Shown: one piece after another, positions 17,132-26,411 of the stretch
Layout: each line of letters opens with the position of its first letter
Numbering within the stretch: position 1 is the stretch's first letter
NCBI RefSeq assembly: GCF_000165505.1
Contig: NC_014632.1
Coordinates: 1,550,001-1,614,000 of the forward strand
Origin: Ilyobacter polytropus DSM 2926
GTDB lineage: Bacteria; Fusobacteriota; Fusobacteriia; Fusobacteriales; Fusobacteriaceae
Direction of reading: 5' to 3'
DNA: 64,000 nt
The notes under the pieces: model-generated
Told to the model about the DNA's origin: nothing
Seen by the model: the letters and a program-made list of their open reading frames with translations, nothing else
Databases searched by the model: none
Made by a program: the position numbers and the translations under genes

Positions 17132-18370
17132 TTATTTATCCCCCTTCTGATAAGCTTTTAAAAGATCATCATTGCTTTTTGTGGACTCTATTGTATCTAT
17201 AAGTTTCTTTGCGGCAGTAGCTCTGTCGTATTCAGAGAGGTATCTTCTTATCCCCCATATAAGGTTGAGCTTGTTTTCTTTTATCAAAAGTTCTTCTTTT
17301 CTTGTTCCTGATTTTTGGATATCTATAGCAGGATAGATCCTAAGCTGAGACAGGTTTCTGTCTAGGTGGATCTCCATATTTCCCGTCCCTTTGAACTCTT
17401 CATAAATAACATCATCCATCTTACTTCCGGTGTCTACCAATGCTGTAGCCACTATGGTGAGGCTTCCACCTTCTCTTATGTTTCTTGCAGACCCGAAAAA
17501 CTTTTTTGGATAATATAATGCAGTAGGATCTATTCCTCCTGATATCAGTTTACCACTTGAAGGTATGACTATATTATAAGCTCTTGCAAGTCTTGTAAGA
17601 GAGTCCATAAGTATTATTATATCTTCACCGTCTTCAAGCTTTCTTTTTGCCTTTTCCAAAACCATTTCAGTTACCTTGATGTGATTTTTAGGATCTTCGT
17701 CAAATGTAGAGGAGAACACCTCTGCTCCCTTTACTGTCTCCCTTATATCTGTAACCTCCTCAGGTCTTTCATCTATAAGGAGTATCCACACTTCGGAATT
17801 TTTGTTGTTTTCGATAATGGAGTTGGCAATACTACTTATGAGCATAGTTTTACCGGCTTTTGGAGGTGCTACTATTAGACCTCTCTGACCTTTGCCTATA
17901 GGGGCAATAAGATCTATTATTCTTCCAGACAGATTTTTTCTTTCTGTCTCAAGGATAAGTTGCTCAGTTGGGTAGGCAGGTACAAGTTCATCAAAAGGAA
18001 CTCTAGATTCTGCCTTTTGTATGTCTCCGCCATTTACCAAAAGAACTTTTCTCAGAGCATAATTTTTTTCATCTCCAACTGGTTTCCTTACTTCTCCCAA
18101 AATAAGATCACCGGTTCTTAACTTAAATCTTCTGACCTGAGAAGCAGAGACATAAATATCTTTTTCTACATTTGTGTCTCTTAAAAAACCATAGCCGTCT
18201 CCTAGAACGTCTAAGGTACCCCAGGCTATTGTATGCCCAGTGAGATTTTCATAATATTCCTCTATTATATCCACTAATTCTTTTTTCTTGTATCTGTTCC
18301 AGCTCTCTATACCTAGCTGTCTTGCGATCTCTTTAAGCTCTGTTAATAAAAAGTTATTTAAATCATCCAT
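17132..18370 (-). CDS. rho: Transcription termination factor Rho
   Basis: Hexameric RNA helicase. I choose the ATG at 18370 (412 residues, [20 protein letters not shown]), with GGGTGG upstream; longer starts would overlap the preceding gene. N-terminal SAP-like helix; RNA-binding cold-shock fold ([33 protein letters not shown]); Walker [15 protein letters not shown]; Walker [20 protein letters not shown]-loop [21 protein letters not shown]. Full-length without an insertion. It sits between a cation exchanger and an M23 peptidase in one operon. Confidence 0.97.
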   Translation of the reverse strand: MDDLNNFLLTELKEIARQLGIESWNRYKKKELVDIIEEYYENLTGHTIAWGTLDVLGDGYGFLRDTNVEKDIYVSASQVRRFKLRTGDLILGEVRKPVGDEKNYALRKVLLVNGGDIQKAESRVPFDELVPAYPTEQLILETERKNLSGRIIDLIAPIGKGQRGLIVAPPKAGKTMLISSIANSIIENNKNSEVWILLIDERPEEVTDIRETVKGAEVFSSTFDEDPKNHIKVTEMVLEKAKRKLEDGEDIIILMDSLTRLARAYNIVIPSSGKLISGGIDPTALYYPKKFFGSARNIREGGSLTIVATALVDTGSKMDDVIYEEFKGTGNMEIHLDRNLSQLRIYPAIDIQKSGTRKEELLIKENKLNLIWGIRRYLSEYDRATAAKKLIDTIESTKSNDDLLKAYQKGDK

Positions 18371-18387
18371 AATAAACATACCACCCA

Positions 18388-19377
18388 TTAATATCTTTTT
18401 AAATAAAGTATATACATCGCCAAAATATAAACTACACCGATAATCCAAGAATCTATTTTAATTTTCTTTTTCCTGAAAAGAACCCCAATCATAAAAACCA
18501 TTAACACCACAAGAGACATCACCGATGAAATAATATGAAACTCTGTGAGGCTTTGAAAAATACTGCCCTTTCTGTATAAAAGATCAGCTATAAAAACTAT
18601 AGTAATATTAAATATGTTACTTCCTAGTATATTTCCAGCAGCCATATTAAAGGACCCCATTCTTATGGCCTGTATAGAAACTGTCAGCTCAGGAAGGGAT
18701 GTTGCCAGGGCTAGCAGTATGACTCCTACGAAACTCTCCCCTAGGCTAATTCCAAAAATAGGGGTATTAGCTATTTTATCAGCCACATAGGTTAAAGCAA
18801 TTCCTGTAGTTATTACCGTTAGTCCACTTATTACAAAGCCTTTTTTTGCCTGATTCATATTCATGATGATGGAATCTTCAGGGTTTATCTCATCTGGATC
18901 ATTAAAATCATAATTATGTTCAAATTCATATATAAGTTTAATTGCAACAAAATATAATATAAACAAAATTATTGATATAAAACTGACTTTAAATATCGTA
19001 ATCTCACCTAAAACAAAACCCAACAGAAAAATAGTTGTCAGAAGGATAGAAAAAAAAGCACTCAAATAATTCTTCATACTTATTGAAGATGAAAAAGAAT
19101 TTTTTATAAAGAAGACATCCAGAATAAATATTATGAAAATATTAAAAAGGTTGCTTCCGAAAATATTTGAAATTGCCATATCTGGATTTCCCATAAGGGT
19201 TGAGCTTGCACTGGTAATAAGCTCTGGAAGTGATGTTATCGATGCTAGCATTATTATCCCTACCCAGCTTTTTTCAAGGCCCATTTCCTCACCTATTTTG
19301 TCTCCGCAGATACTTAGCTTTTTCCCTGCCATTATTATTATATATGCCAAAACAAAAAATACAAAGATATAAATCAT
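18388..19377 (-). CDS. Calcium/sodium antiporter, CaCA family
   Basis: 329 residues, two homologous halves of about five transmembrane helices each. The alpha-repeats carry the ion-binding signatures [31 protein letters not shown] and [32 protein letters not shown] charged loop (residues about 148-175, Asp/Glu/Asn-rich) separates the halves. It resembles the YrbG-type bacterial exchangers; the exact cation is not deducible. It is located 21 bases after miaB. Confidence 0.9.
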   Translation of the reverse strand: MIYIFVFFVLAYIIIMAGKKLSICGDKIGEEMGLEKSWVGIIMLASITSLPELITSASSTLMGNPDMAISNIFGSNLFNIFIIFILDVFFIKNSFSSSISMKNYLSAFFSILLTTIFLLGFVLGEITIFKVSFISIILFILYFVAIKLIYEFEHNYDFNDPDEINPEDSIIMNMNQAKKGFVISGLTVITTGIALTYVADKIANTPIFGISLGESFVGVILLALATSLPELTVSIQAIRMGSFNMAAGNILGSNIFNITIVFIADLLYRKGSIFQSLTEFHIISSVMSLVVLMVFMIGVLFRKKKIKIDSWIIGVVYILAMYILYLKRY

Positions 19378-19398
19378 TTTATCTCAAAGCCCCCTCTG

Positions 19399-20712
19399 TT
19401 ATTCTACTATATCCCCGTAAAGAGTCCAAGTATTTGCATCTGTTATCTTTAAGTTTATAAACTCTCCTTCTAACTCAGGGTCGCCTTTAAATAGAACGAC
19501 TTTATTGGTAGATGTTCTTGCACACATTACATCAGGGTTTTTTCTGCTAGGGCCTTCTGCCAATACTCTCTGTATAGAGCCTATATAACTCACACTTTGC
19601 TCTTTAGAAATAGCATTTTGTACCTCTATAAGTCTATGAAGTCTTTCTTTTTTTGTCTTCTGGTCAATCTGCCCATCCATTTCAGCAGCCTTAGTGCCTT
19701 TTCTAGGTGAATACATAAACATATAGGCATTCTCAAACTTTACTCTTTTAGCCACATCAATTGTATCTAAGAAATCTTCCTCTGTTTCTCCAGGGAATCC
19801 CACAATAACATCTGTGGTTATAGAACTTCCAGGAATAGATCTTTTTATCTTTTCTGCAAGAGCTATATACTCTTCCTTTTTATATCCTCTGTTCATAAGT
19901 CCTAAAACTCTAGAAGATCCAGCCTGAATAGGAAGATGCATCGATCTTGCTATTTTATCATTTTTAGCTATGACCTCTATCAGCTCATCTGTGAAATCTC
20001 TGGGATGGGGAGACATAAATCTAACTATAAACTCTCCTTCTATTTTGCATATTTCCTCTAAAAGTTTTGCAAAGTTATCTTTGTTTTCAAAATCTTTTCC
20101 GTAGGAGTTTACATTTTGACCTAGAAGTATAATCTCCTTAGAACCTTTTTCTACAAAACCTTTTATCTCATCTAAGAGTTGGTCCATTGGAACAGATCTT
20201 TCTCTTCCCCTAACATATGGGACGATGCAGTAAGTACAAAAGTTGTTACATCCGTAGGTAATTGTAGAATAGGATGTTTTTTTAGAATCAAAATCTGCAT
20301 CTAGCCTCGGAGGAAGTTCATCCTCATCTCCTACATAGATGACATATTTAAAATCTCCTGACTCTATTTTTTCAATAGCCTGTGGTATTTTTCCTATGTT
20401 CTGGTTACCCATAACTATGTCTATTGCCTTAACTTTTTTTGCAAGTTCCTCTCCCTGCTCCTGAGCGAAACATCCAGTAACACCTATTATCATTCCTCTT
20501 TTTTCTTTTATATGCTTTAATTCTCCTAATTTACCATATATTTGAGTGGCAGCTCCCTCTCTCACTGTACATGTATTCAGAAACACAGCATCTGATTCAC
20601 TTACATCTTCTGTGATATCATATCCCATATCCTGTAATATTCTTTTTATTTTTGCACTTTCATTTACATTCATTTGACAACCATATGTTATAATTGCAGC
20701 TTTTTTCTTCAT
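19399..20712 (-). CDS. miaB: tRNA-2-methylthio-N6-dimethylallyladenosine synthase
   Basis: 437-residue radical SAM methylthiotransferase acting on i6A37 of tRNA. The N-terminal MTTase domain has its three cysteines (TYGCQMN, NTCTVRE, GCFAQE). The radical SAM triad is CNNFCTYCIVPYVRGRERS, followed by a C-terminal TRAM domain. QNVNSYGKDF and SPHPRDF support MiaB over MtaB or RimO. First gene of its operon, with a strong promoter at 20759-20787 and AGGAGG before the ATG. Confidence 0.95.
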   Translation of the reverse strand: MKKKAAIITYGCQMNVNESAKIKRILQDMGYDITEDVSESDAVFLNTCTVREGAATQIYGKLGELKHIKEKRGMIIGVTGCFAQEQGEELAKKVKAIDIVMGNQNIGKIPQAIEKIESGDFKYVIYVGDEDELPPRLDADFDSKKTSYSTITYGCNNFCTYCIVPYVRGRERSVPMDQLLDEIKGFVEKGSKEIILLGQNVNSYGKDFENKDNFAKLLEEICKIEGEFIVRFMSPHPRDFTDELIEVIAKNDKIARSMHLPIQAGSSRVLGLMNRGYKKEEYIALAEKIKRSIPGSSITTDVIVGFPGETEEDFLDTIDVAKRVKFENAYMFMYSPRKGTKAAEMDGQIDQKTKKERLHRLIEVQNAISKEQSVSYIGSIQRVLAEGPSRKNPDVMCARTSTNKVVLFKGDPELEGEFINLKITDANTWTLYGDIVE

Positions 20713-20758
20713 CTATCCTCCTAAAACATTAAACATTCATTTTTTTTAAATACCAAAT

Positions 20759-20787
20759 ATTATAACATAATCAAATTCTTTTATCAA
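20759..20787 (-). promoter_or_regulatory. Promoter of miaB operon
   Basis: Minus strand: TTGATA (20782-20787), 17-bp spacer, perfect TATAAT (20759-20764). It lies about 45 bases upstream of the miaB ATG. Confidence 0.75.
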
Positions 20788-20932
20788 TGTAACAATTTAT
20801 CTCACAGCTTAGGAATTATAGGGTTTAAGATCATATACCGAAGGCTTTTACCGACTGTTTTAAGGGATTTTTTTAATAGAAATTATTATTATTGTTACTA
20901 TTCCTACTGAAAAAAACATCTTTTTTTTAAAA

Positions 20933-20958
20933 ATAAAAAAGACCTCAATAGGTCTTTT
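20933..20958 (-). terminator. Terminator of the small basic protein gene
   Basis: AAAAGACCT (20937-20945) pairs with AGGTCTTTT (20950-20958) around CAAT. A U-rich tail follows on the minus strand. Confidence 0.8.
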
Positions 20959-21123
20959 CTACTGGAGAAAAACTTCGTAATCTGGTTTCTCCTTCAACTC
21001 TCTTTTTTTGACTTTAAGTTGCTTGTCTTTGGAGTTTGATTTTTTTCTTTTTCCCAACATCCCCTTGAACTTCACCTTGCTTTTCTCAAACATCTCCTTA
21101 AACTCATCTTTTGTAACAGACAT
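20959..21123 (-). CDS. Small basic protein of unknown function
   Basis: 54 residues from the ATG at 21123: MSVTKDEFKEMFEKSKVKFK, then a Lys/Arg-rich middle (GKRKKSNSKDKQLKVKKREL) and an acidic-aromatic end. GAGGTG lies 8 bases upstream; the neighbouring ATG at 21129 is also possible. Longer in-frame extensions overlap ogg and lack a ribosome site. The high positive charge suggests nucleic acid or ribosome contact, but this is a guess. It follows ogg by 52 bases and has its own terminator. Confidence 0.55.
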   Translation of the reverse strand: MSVTKDEFKEMFEKSKVKFKGMLGKRKKSNSKDKQLKVKKRELKEKPDYEVFLQ

Positions 21124-21175
21124 AGACATCACCTCAAAAATAAAAATTTGAAAGCCACTATATTTCTTAAGAAAA

Positions 21176-21829
21176 TCATTTAAATATTTCTCCAGCCTCA
21201 AGATACCACAGAAGAAGATCAAAGTTGTCCATGGGAATACTGGTTTTACTGCAGTATTTTCTCATTTTTTCCTCTATCTCCTTGTATCTTTTACCGTTTA
21301 TCGTCTTGGGAATCTCTTCTATTACTCCCAACCTTACAAGATTTCTCAGTATATGTCTGTCTAAAATAGCTATATCATCCCCAAAACCCACATTTCTCAA
21401 AAAGTGACTCGCCTCTTTGTAAGCTATACCCCTAACATGCTTTACAAGCCACTCTCTCATTTCAAAAACATTACCTATTTTTGAAATAAAATCTTTTGTT
21501 ATTATTTCTCCGCCACTATTTTTCATCTGTTCTCTCAAAAGAACCAAATTTTTTGCCTTATTATTTTTAAATCTGACAACATTTAGATATTCTACGATGT
21601 CCTCTTCTTCCCCTGTAAATAAAAGACGATTATCTCTCAATTCTGTTATTGCTTTCCATGCATTTCTGGCCTTCGACTGTGGTGTCAGAATACAAAAAGA
21701 AAGCTCTATATGAATATCTTCATTATTCCCAGAAAACCAACTCTCCTTAAACTCTTCTAGTCTTTTCTCTATATCGTCTTTTATATCAGTATAAACTTTA
21801 TATATTTTATCAAAATACTCTTTCTCCAT
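21176..21829 (-). CDS. ogg: 8-oxoguanine DNA glycosylase/AP lyase, Ogg2 type
   Basis: 217-residue helix-hairpin-helix GPD-type base-excision enzyme. Key residues: the catalytic Lys in GIAYKEASHFLRNVGF and the conserved Asp in AILDRHILRNLVRLG. The N-terminal FCILTPQSKARNAWKAI and C-terminal DNFDLLLWYLEAGEIFK match the Ogg2 subfamily best known from archaea and some anaerobic bacteria. The iron-sulfur cluster Cys motif of Nth/MutY is absent. It should excise 8-oxoG and nick the abasic site. GGGGGAG precedes the ATG. Confidence 0.88.
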   Translation of the reverse strand: MEKEYFDKIYKVYTDIKDDIEKRLEEFKESWFSGNNEDIHIELSFCILTPQSKARNAWKAITELRDNRLLFTGEEEDIVEYLNVVRFKNNKAKNLVLLREQMKNSGGEIITKDFISKIGNVFEMREWLVKHVRGIAYKEASHFLRNVGFGDDIAILDRHILRNLVRLGVIEEIPKTINGKRYKEIEEKMRKYCSKTSIPMDNFDLLLWYLEAGEIFK

Positions 21830-21910
21830 AACTCCCCCTATACCATCTATATTACTCCAATAACTTCCTTCTTCAAAAAAAATTTAAGAAAACTGTCTAT
21901 AATTTTGTTT

Positions 21911-22654
21911 TTAAAAGTTAATAGCCATTTTAAATGCCATCACTAAAGACATAATCACAAAAATAGGTTTTATAAATCTAGCTCCATTTTTTATGGCCAT
22001 CTTAGACCCCATTTTAGAACCTACAATTATAAAGATTGCCGAAATAGCACCATATTTTAAATTTACCTGACCATTAAATATAAATGTCAAAAGAGCTGCA
22101 AATCCAGTTGTAAAATTTAAAACTTTTGTATTTGCAGTGGCAACAGTAAAGTCAAATTTAAATATTTTTACAAGTCCGAACATAAAAAATGTACCTGTAC
22201 CAGGTCCGAAAAATCCGTCGTAAAACCCTAGAGCCGATGTAAGCAGTTTTCCGAGAAAACCGTTTTTACTGTCTATTCCTGCATATTCATTTGACATCCC
22301 AACTTTTTTTGATATCACCGTATATATTGCAACTGCAAAAATCATAAAAGGAATCAGTATCTCCAGAATCTTAGGTGAAATATACTGGACAGTTACCACT
22401 CCTAAAACAGCTCCCATAAATGCAAAAGGAATAAGCATTTTAAGTAACTGCTTGTTTAACTTATTGCTTTTAAAAAATTCATAACTACTTGTAAAACTAC
22501 CTAAAGCGGCTGCCATTTTATTTGTCCCCAAAGCCATGTGGGGAGGCATTCCTGTCATTAAAAGTGCAGGTACACTTATGAGTCCTCCTCCTCCAGCGAT
22601 AGAATCTATAAATCCAGCTGCAAACATTCCAATTCCCAGAATAACTATTTCCAT
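21911..22654 (-). CDS. TSUP/TauE-SafE family membrane permease
   Basis: 247 residues, about eight transmembrane helices. The N-terminus AAGFIDSIAGGGGLISVPALL and the repeat-like centre GFYDGFFGPGTGTFFMFGLVK are the two family motifs of the sulfite exporter TauE/SafE group. It probably carries a sulfur-containing or organic anion; the substrate cannot be inferred from context. Apparently monocistronic between ogg and the nucleoside cluster. Confidence 0.88.
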   Translation of the reverse strand: MEIVILGIGMFAAGFIDSIAGGGGLISVPALLMTGMPPHMALGTNKMAAALGSFTSSYEFFKSNKLNKQLLKMLIPFAFMGAVLGVVTVQYISPKILEILIPFMIFAVAIYTVISKKVGMSNEYAGIDSKNGFLGKLLTSALGFYDGFFGPGTGTFFMFGLVKIFKFDFTVATANTKVLNFTTGFAALLTFIFNGQVNLKYGAISAIFIIVGSKMGSKMAIKNGARFIKPIFVIMSLVMAFKMAINF

Positions 22655-22774
22655 TTTTTACCCCTTTTTCCAATTATTTTCCCTTATTCTATATTCTGAG
22701 TTACTTTTTTTCAATATATTTCTCTTTTATTTTAGAATCAATTTGTATTTAGAAGATATTTTATGATCTAAACG

Positions 22775-22803
22775 ATAAAAAGAGTGGAATTATTCCACTC
22801 TTT
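22775..22803 (-). terminator. Terminator of deoB-deoD-cdd
   Basis: AAAGAGTGGAA (22779-22789) pairs perfectly with TTCCACTCTTT (22793-22803) around TTA, overlapping the cdd stop. A short U tract follows. Confidence 0.78.
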
Positions 22804-23200
22804 AAAGTTCAAACCCATAGGGAAGTAGATCCTCTATAGACAGAATCTTATACTCTTTTTTTAGATTGGCCAGTATAATTGCCGTGTCCTCATAGGCAAA
22901 CTCTTTTATAACCTGTCTACAGGCCCCACAAGGGCTCACAGGTCCTGTTGTATCTGCAACTATGCATATTACAGCGATATTCTTCATGCCATTTGTCACA
23001 GCTGAAAATATTGCAGTCCTTTCTCCACAGTTAGTAAGACCATAGGAAGCATTTTCCACATTTGCCCCTCTATAATGATTACCTTTTTCATCGATAACAA
23101 CCGCCCCTACCTTAAATCCAGAATATTTTACATAGGCATTTTCCCTGGCCTCTATAGCTTCGTCAATCAGTTCTAATATCTCTTTTTCATTCATAAGCAT
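22802..23200 (-). CDS. cdd: Cytidine deaminase
   Basis: 132 residues from the ATG at 23200 (GGAGG 8 bases upstream; an earlier in-frame TTG at 23215 overlaps that site). Tetrameric zinc enzyme that deaminates cytidine and deoxycytidine. YVKYSGFKVGAVVI and GANVENASYGLTNCGERTAIF carry the first zinc Cys and the catalytic Glu; PCGACRQVIKEF supplies the other two Cys. Last gene of deoB-deoD-cdd, fitting pyrimidine nucleoside salvage. Confidence 0.95.
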   Translation of the reverse strand: MLMNEKEILELIDEAIEARENAYVKYSGFKVGAVVIDEKGNHYRGANVENASYGLTNCGERTAIFSAVTNGMKNIAVICIVADTTGPVSPCGACRQVIKEFAYEDTAIILANLKKEYKILSIEDLLPYGFEL

Positions 23201-23252
23201 CGCATACACCTCCAAAAGAGTAACCTTTATTGCCTATAGATTTTTTATAATA

Positions 23253-23957
23253 CTATTTTTCCAGCGTTCCGAGAGCAATTTCCATCATCTCATCAAATGT
23301 ACTCTGTCTCTCTTCTGAGGTAGTTTCTTCCCCTGTCACGAGAGAATCAGATATTGTGAGGATGGTAAGAGCGTTTACACCGTATTTAGACGCAATAGTA
23401 TAGAGGCCTGCAGTCTCCATCTCTACACAAAGGACTCCAAAAGCAGCCCATTTTTTATAGTCTTCAAAGTTATCCTGATAAAATTCATCAGAAGTCATTA
23501 CATTCCCAGCTTTTATTTTTATTCCCTTTTCCTTTGCAGTATCCACGGCCTTCATGAAAAGCTCAAAAGAGACAGTAGGAGCAAAATCGGCCCCGTTGAA
23601 TCTAAGCTTGTTGACACCTGAGTTGGTAGATGAAGACATGGCTATGACTATGTCTCTAACCTTTACATCTTCTTGATATGATCCTGCTGAACCAACTCTT
23701 ATTAGGTTTTTTACTCCATACTCTCTGATAAGTTCATTCACATATATAGATATCGAAGGAACTCCCATTCCAGTTCCCTGGACTGATACTCTTTTCCCCT
23801 TGTAAGTTCCCGTATATCCATACATTCCCCTTACTGTATTATAGCATTCTGGATTTTCTAGGAAAGTCTCTGCAATCCATTTTGCCCTCATAGGATCTCC
23901 AGGTAAAAGGACTGTCTCTGCTATATCTCCTTTTTTTGCAGCTATATGTACACTCAT
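23253..23957 (-). CDS. deoD: Purine nucleoside phosphorylase, DeoD type
   Basis: 234-residue hexameric enzyme cleaving purine (deoxy)nucleosides to base and (deoxy)ribose-1-phosphate. Motifs: [58 protein letters not shown] and [17 protein letters not shown], with the catalytic Asp in SDS. Length is typical. It lies between deoB and cdd. Confidence 0.96.
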   Translation of the reverse strand: MSVHIAAKKGDIAETVLLPGDPMRAKWIAETFLENPECYNTVRGMYGYTGTYKGKRVSVQGTGMGVPSISIYVNELIREYGVKNLIRVGSAGSYQEDVKVRDIVIAMSSSTNSGVNKLRFNGADFAPTVSFELFMKAVDTAKEKGIKIKAGNVMTSDEFYQDNFEDYKKWAAFGVLCVEMETAGLYTIASKYGVNALTILTISDSLVTGEETTSEERQSTFDEMMEIALGTLEK

Positions 23958-24026
23958 TTCATACCTCCAAATCTATTTTTATATATTTGATTTAAGTTTT
24001 TTATTATTGTTTATGTACACTTAAGA

Positions 24027-25202
24027 TCAATAAAGCTCTTTTGCAAAACTTCCCTCTATACTCTTTCCTAGCAGAAGCTCCTCTAAAGTAGCAGCTATAT
24101 CCCCAAAGCTTTCTCTTATCCCGAGATCCACTCCGCCCTTCACTTCTTTACCATAGACTAAAATAGGAATATATTCTCTTGTATGGTCTGTCCCTTGGTA
24201 GGTCGGGTCACATCCGTGATCTGCTGTCACTATAAGTATTTCATCATCTTTCAGATTTTCCATTATCTCTGGGAGATATCTGTCAAACTGCTCTATAGCC
24301 TCTTTATATCCCTGTGGGTCTCTTCTATGACCAAATTTCATATCAAAATCCACTAGATTGGTAAATATTAGGCCTTTGCTGTCTTCCTTAAGAGCGGTTA
24401 TTGTTTTTAGTATTCCGTCTTTATCATTTTGATTCGTTCCTCTTGTGTCAGTTATACCTTCCCCTGCAAATATATCACTTATCTTTCCTATTGCCACTAC
24501 ATCTTTTCCAGCAGATTTCAGTTTATCCAAAAGGGTCGCCCTTGGGGGTTTTACAGAATAATCATGTCTGTTGGAAGTTCTTTCAAACTCCCTTTTAGCC
24601 TTCCCCACATAGGGTCTTGCTATAACCCTTGCTACAGGTGATTTTTCCATACATATTTCAAGTGCTATTTCGCAGGCTTTATATAATTCATCTAAAGGAA
24701 TGATCTCTTCATTGGCTGCTATTTGAAGTACCGGGTCTGCAGAGGTATAGACTATCCAAGCACCTGTTTTAAGCTGTTCTTCCCCGTATTCATCGATTAC
24801 TGCAGTTCCAGAGTATGGCTTATTACAGAGTATTTTCCTACCAGTTCTTTCTTCCAGTTCTTTTAAAACCTCTTTTGGAAATCCGTCTGGATATGTCGGA
24901 AATGGTTTATCCCCTATAACACCTGCTATTTCCCAGTGTCCCGTAGTTGTATCTTTTCCCTTTGCTTTTTCTGCCGCTTTTCCATAGGCCCCTATAGTAT
25001 TTTTTATTTTACCAGCTCCAACTATTTCAGTTAGATTTCCTATACCCATTTTTTCCATATTAGGTATATTTAGCCCACCACATTTTTTAGATATATTTCC
25101 AAAGGTATTCGCCCCTATATCTCCAAACTCTGCAGCATCAGGAAGATATCCCACACCTGCACTGTCTAGTACGATTATAGTGGCTCTCTCTATTTTTTTC
25201 AT
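24027..25202 (-). CDS. deoB: Phosphopentomutase
   Basis: 391 residues from the ATG at 25202 (AGGAG 7 bases upstream; the ATG at 25208 is too close to it). Alkaline-phosphatase-fold enzyme interconverting (deoxy)ribose-1- and 5-phosphate. Motifs: IVLDSAGVGYLPDAAEFGD (metal Asp), GKDTTTGHWEIAG (phosphorylated Thr), VDFDMKFGHRRDP, and VTADHGCDPTYQGTDHTREYIP. It links DeoD and DeoA products to DeoC. A 530-base repeat region separates it from deoC upstream. Confidence 0.96.
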   Translation of the reverse strand: MKKIERATIIVLDSAGVGYLPDAAEFGDIGANTFGNISKKCGGLNIPNMEKMGIGNLTEIVGAGKIKNTIGAYGKAAEKAKGKDTTTGHWEIAGVIGDKPFPTYPDGFPKEVLKELEERTGRKILCNKPYSGTAVIDEYGEEQLKTGAWIVYTSADPVLQIAANEEIIPLDELYKACEIALEICMEKSPVARVIARPYVGKAKREFERTSNRHDYSVKPPRATLLDKLKSAGKDVVAIGKISDIFAGEGITDTRGTNQNDKDGILKTITALKEDSKGLIFTNLVDFDMKFGHRRDPQGYKEAIEQFDRYLPEIMENLKDDEILIVTADHGCDPTYQGTDHTREYIPILVYGKEVKGGVDLGIRESFGDIAATLEELLLGKSIEGSFAKELY

Positions 25203-25254
25203 GACCATTCTCCTTTCTTACTGTGTGTTTAATTAAATTATTGAATTTATCCAA

Positions 25255-25645
25255 AAACCTGTGTTACTTTCTTTGCTTGCCCAAAGAAAGTAACCAAAGA
25301 AAAGGCACCCCTAAAAAATACCTAAAATCACTTCTGAACTAACTTTCTATTGAAATATAGTCGGTAAACCTCCTTATTTCAATGAAAGTGGATTTCACAA
25401 GATGATTTCTTAACGGTATTTTTTAAAGGGGAATTTAAAATCTTTAAATAATTTTTTTAAATCTTTTGAAATTCTTTCGGCCATTGACAAAATCAGCGTT
25501 AAGAATGACTGAAAGAAATCTCTAGAAAAAATCAACTGTTTGAGCAAAGCGAGTTTTGATTTTTTCTTAGATTTCCGAAGGCATTTAGCTTATTTTTCAC
25601 AGGCCTTGATTTTTGGTTACTTTTCATCAAGGAAAAGTAACAGAA
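25255..25645. repeat. Dispersed palindromic intergenic repeat, copy B
   Basis: This occupies most of the 530-base gap between deoC and deoB. It is bounded by a 13-bp perfect hairpin (25263-25275 with 25282-25294) and a 10-bp hairpin (25616-25625 with 25632-25641); both start GTTACTTT and end AAAGTAAC. Internally it shares a 27-base identical block with copy A (25480-25506) plus several shorter blocks. There is no open frame with coding character and no target-site duplication that I can see. Confidence 0.7.
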
Positions 25646-25705
25646 CTTTGGAAAAAGTCAGTAATTTATTATAAACCCTTCTCTTATTTTTTAAAAAAAT
25701 AGTAG

Positions 25706-25731
25706 ATTAAAAAGTGGGACACAGTCCCACT
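25706..25731 (-). terminator. Terminator after deoC
   Basis: AGTGGGAC (25713-25720) pairs with GTCCCACT (25724-25731). Five U follow on the minus strand. It separates deoA-deoC from deoB-deoD-cdd. Confidence 0.7.
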
Positions 25732-25742
25732 AAATAATATTT

Positions 25743-26408
25743 TTAATATTCTCCCTCTTTGGCCTTACCACTTGTCACAAGCATAACCCCAGAAGATGTT
25801 CCTAATCTTGTAACTCCCATCTCAATGTATTTCATGGCAGTTTCTAGATCTCTTACTCCTCCAGACGCTTTAATTTGTGCTTTATCTCCTACCACTTCCT
25901 TCATAAGCGCCACATCTTCAAATGTTGCTCCCCCTGTACCAAATCCTGTTGAAGTCTTTACAAAATCAGCCTTGGCATTCAAAGAAAGCTGACATGCAGT
26001 TCTCTTTTCCTTTTCAGTGAGATAACATGTCTCTATTATTACCTTTAATACATTATCCCCTATAGCCTCTTTTATCGCTCTTATCTCATCCTCTACCAGT
26101 TTGGTTTCTCCTGATTTAAGAAGGCCTACATTTATCACCATATCTATTTCAGACGCTCCGTCCTCTATACACTTTTTTGCTTCAAATACCTTTGCCTCAG
26201 AACTCATAGCTCCTAAAGGAAATCCTACTACAGCAGCTATTTTCACATCTGTTCCTTTTAGTTCTTCTGCTGCAAGAGATACATAACATCCGTTTACACA
26301 TACAGAAAAGAATCCATACTCCTTCGCCTCCTGACAAAGCTTTACTATATCTTCCTTAACTGTTGTAGCCTTTAATACTGTATGATCTATATACTTGTTG
26401 ATTTCCAT
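25743..26408 (-). CDS. deoC: Deoxyribose-phosphate aldolase
   Basis: 221-residue class I aldolase splitting deoxyribose-5-phosphate into glyceraldehyde-3-phosphate and acetaldehyde. DHTVLKATT, the VVGFPLGAMSSEAKVFEAK segment, EIDMVINVG, the LKVIIETCYL strand with its Lys, and FVKTSTGFGTGGAT containing the Schiff-base Lys. KASGGVRD follows. It comes 3 bases after deoA with AGGAGG upstream, so the two are co-expressed. Confidence 0.96.
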   Translation of the reverse strand: MEINKYIDHTVLKATTVKEDIVKLCQEAKEYGFFSVCVNGCYVSLAAEELKGTDVKIAAVVGFPLGAMSSEAKVFEAKKCIEDGASEIDMVINVGLLKSGETKLVEDEIRAIKEAIGDNVLKVIIETCYLTEKEKRTACQLSLNAKADFVKTSTGFGTGGATFEDVALMKEVVGDKAQIKASGGVRDLETAMKYIEMGVTRLGTSSGVMLVTSGKAKEGEY

Positions 26409-26411
26409 CTA

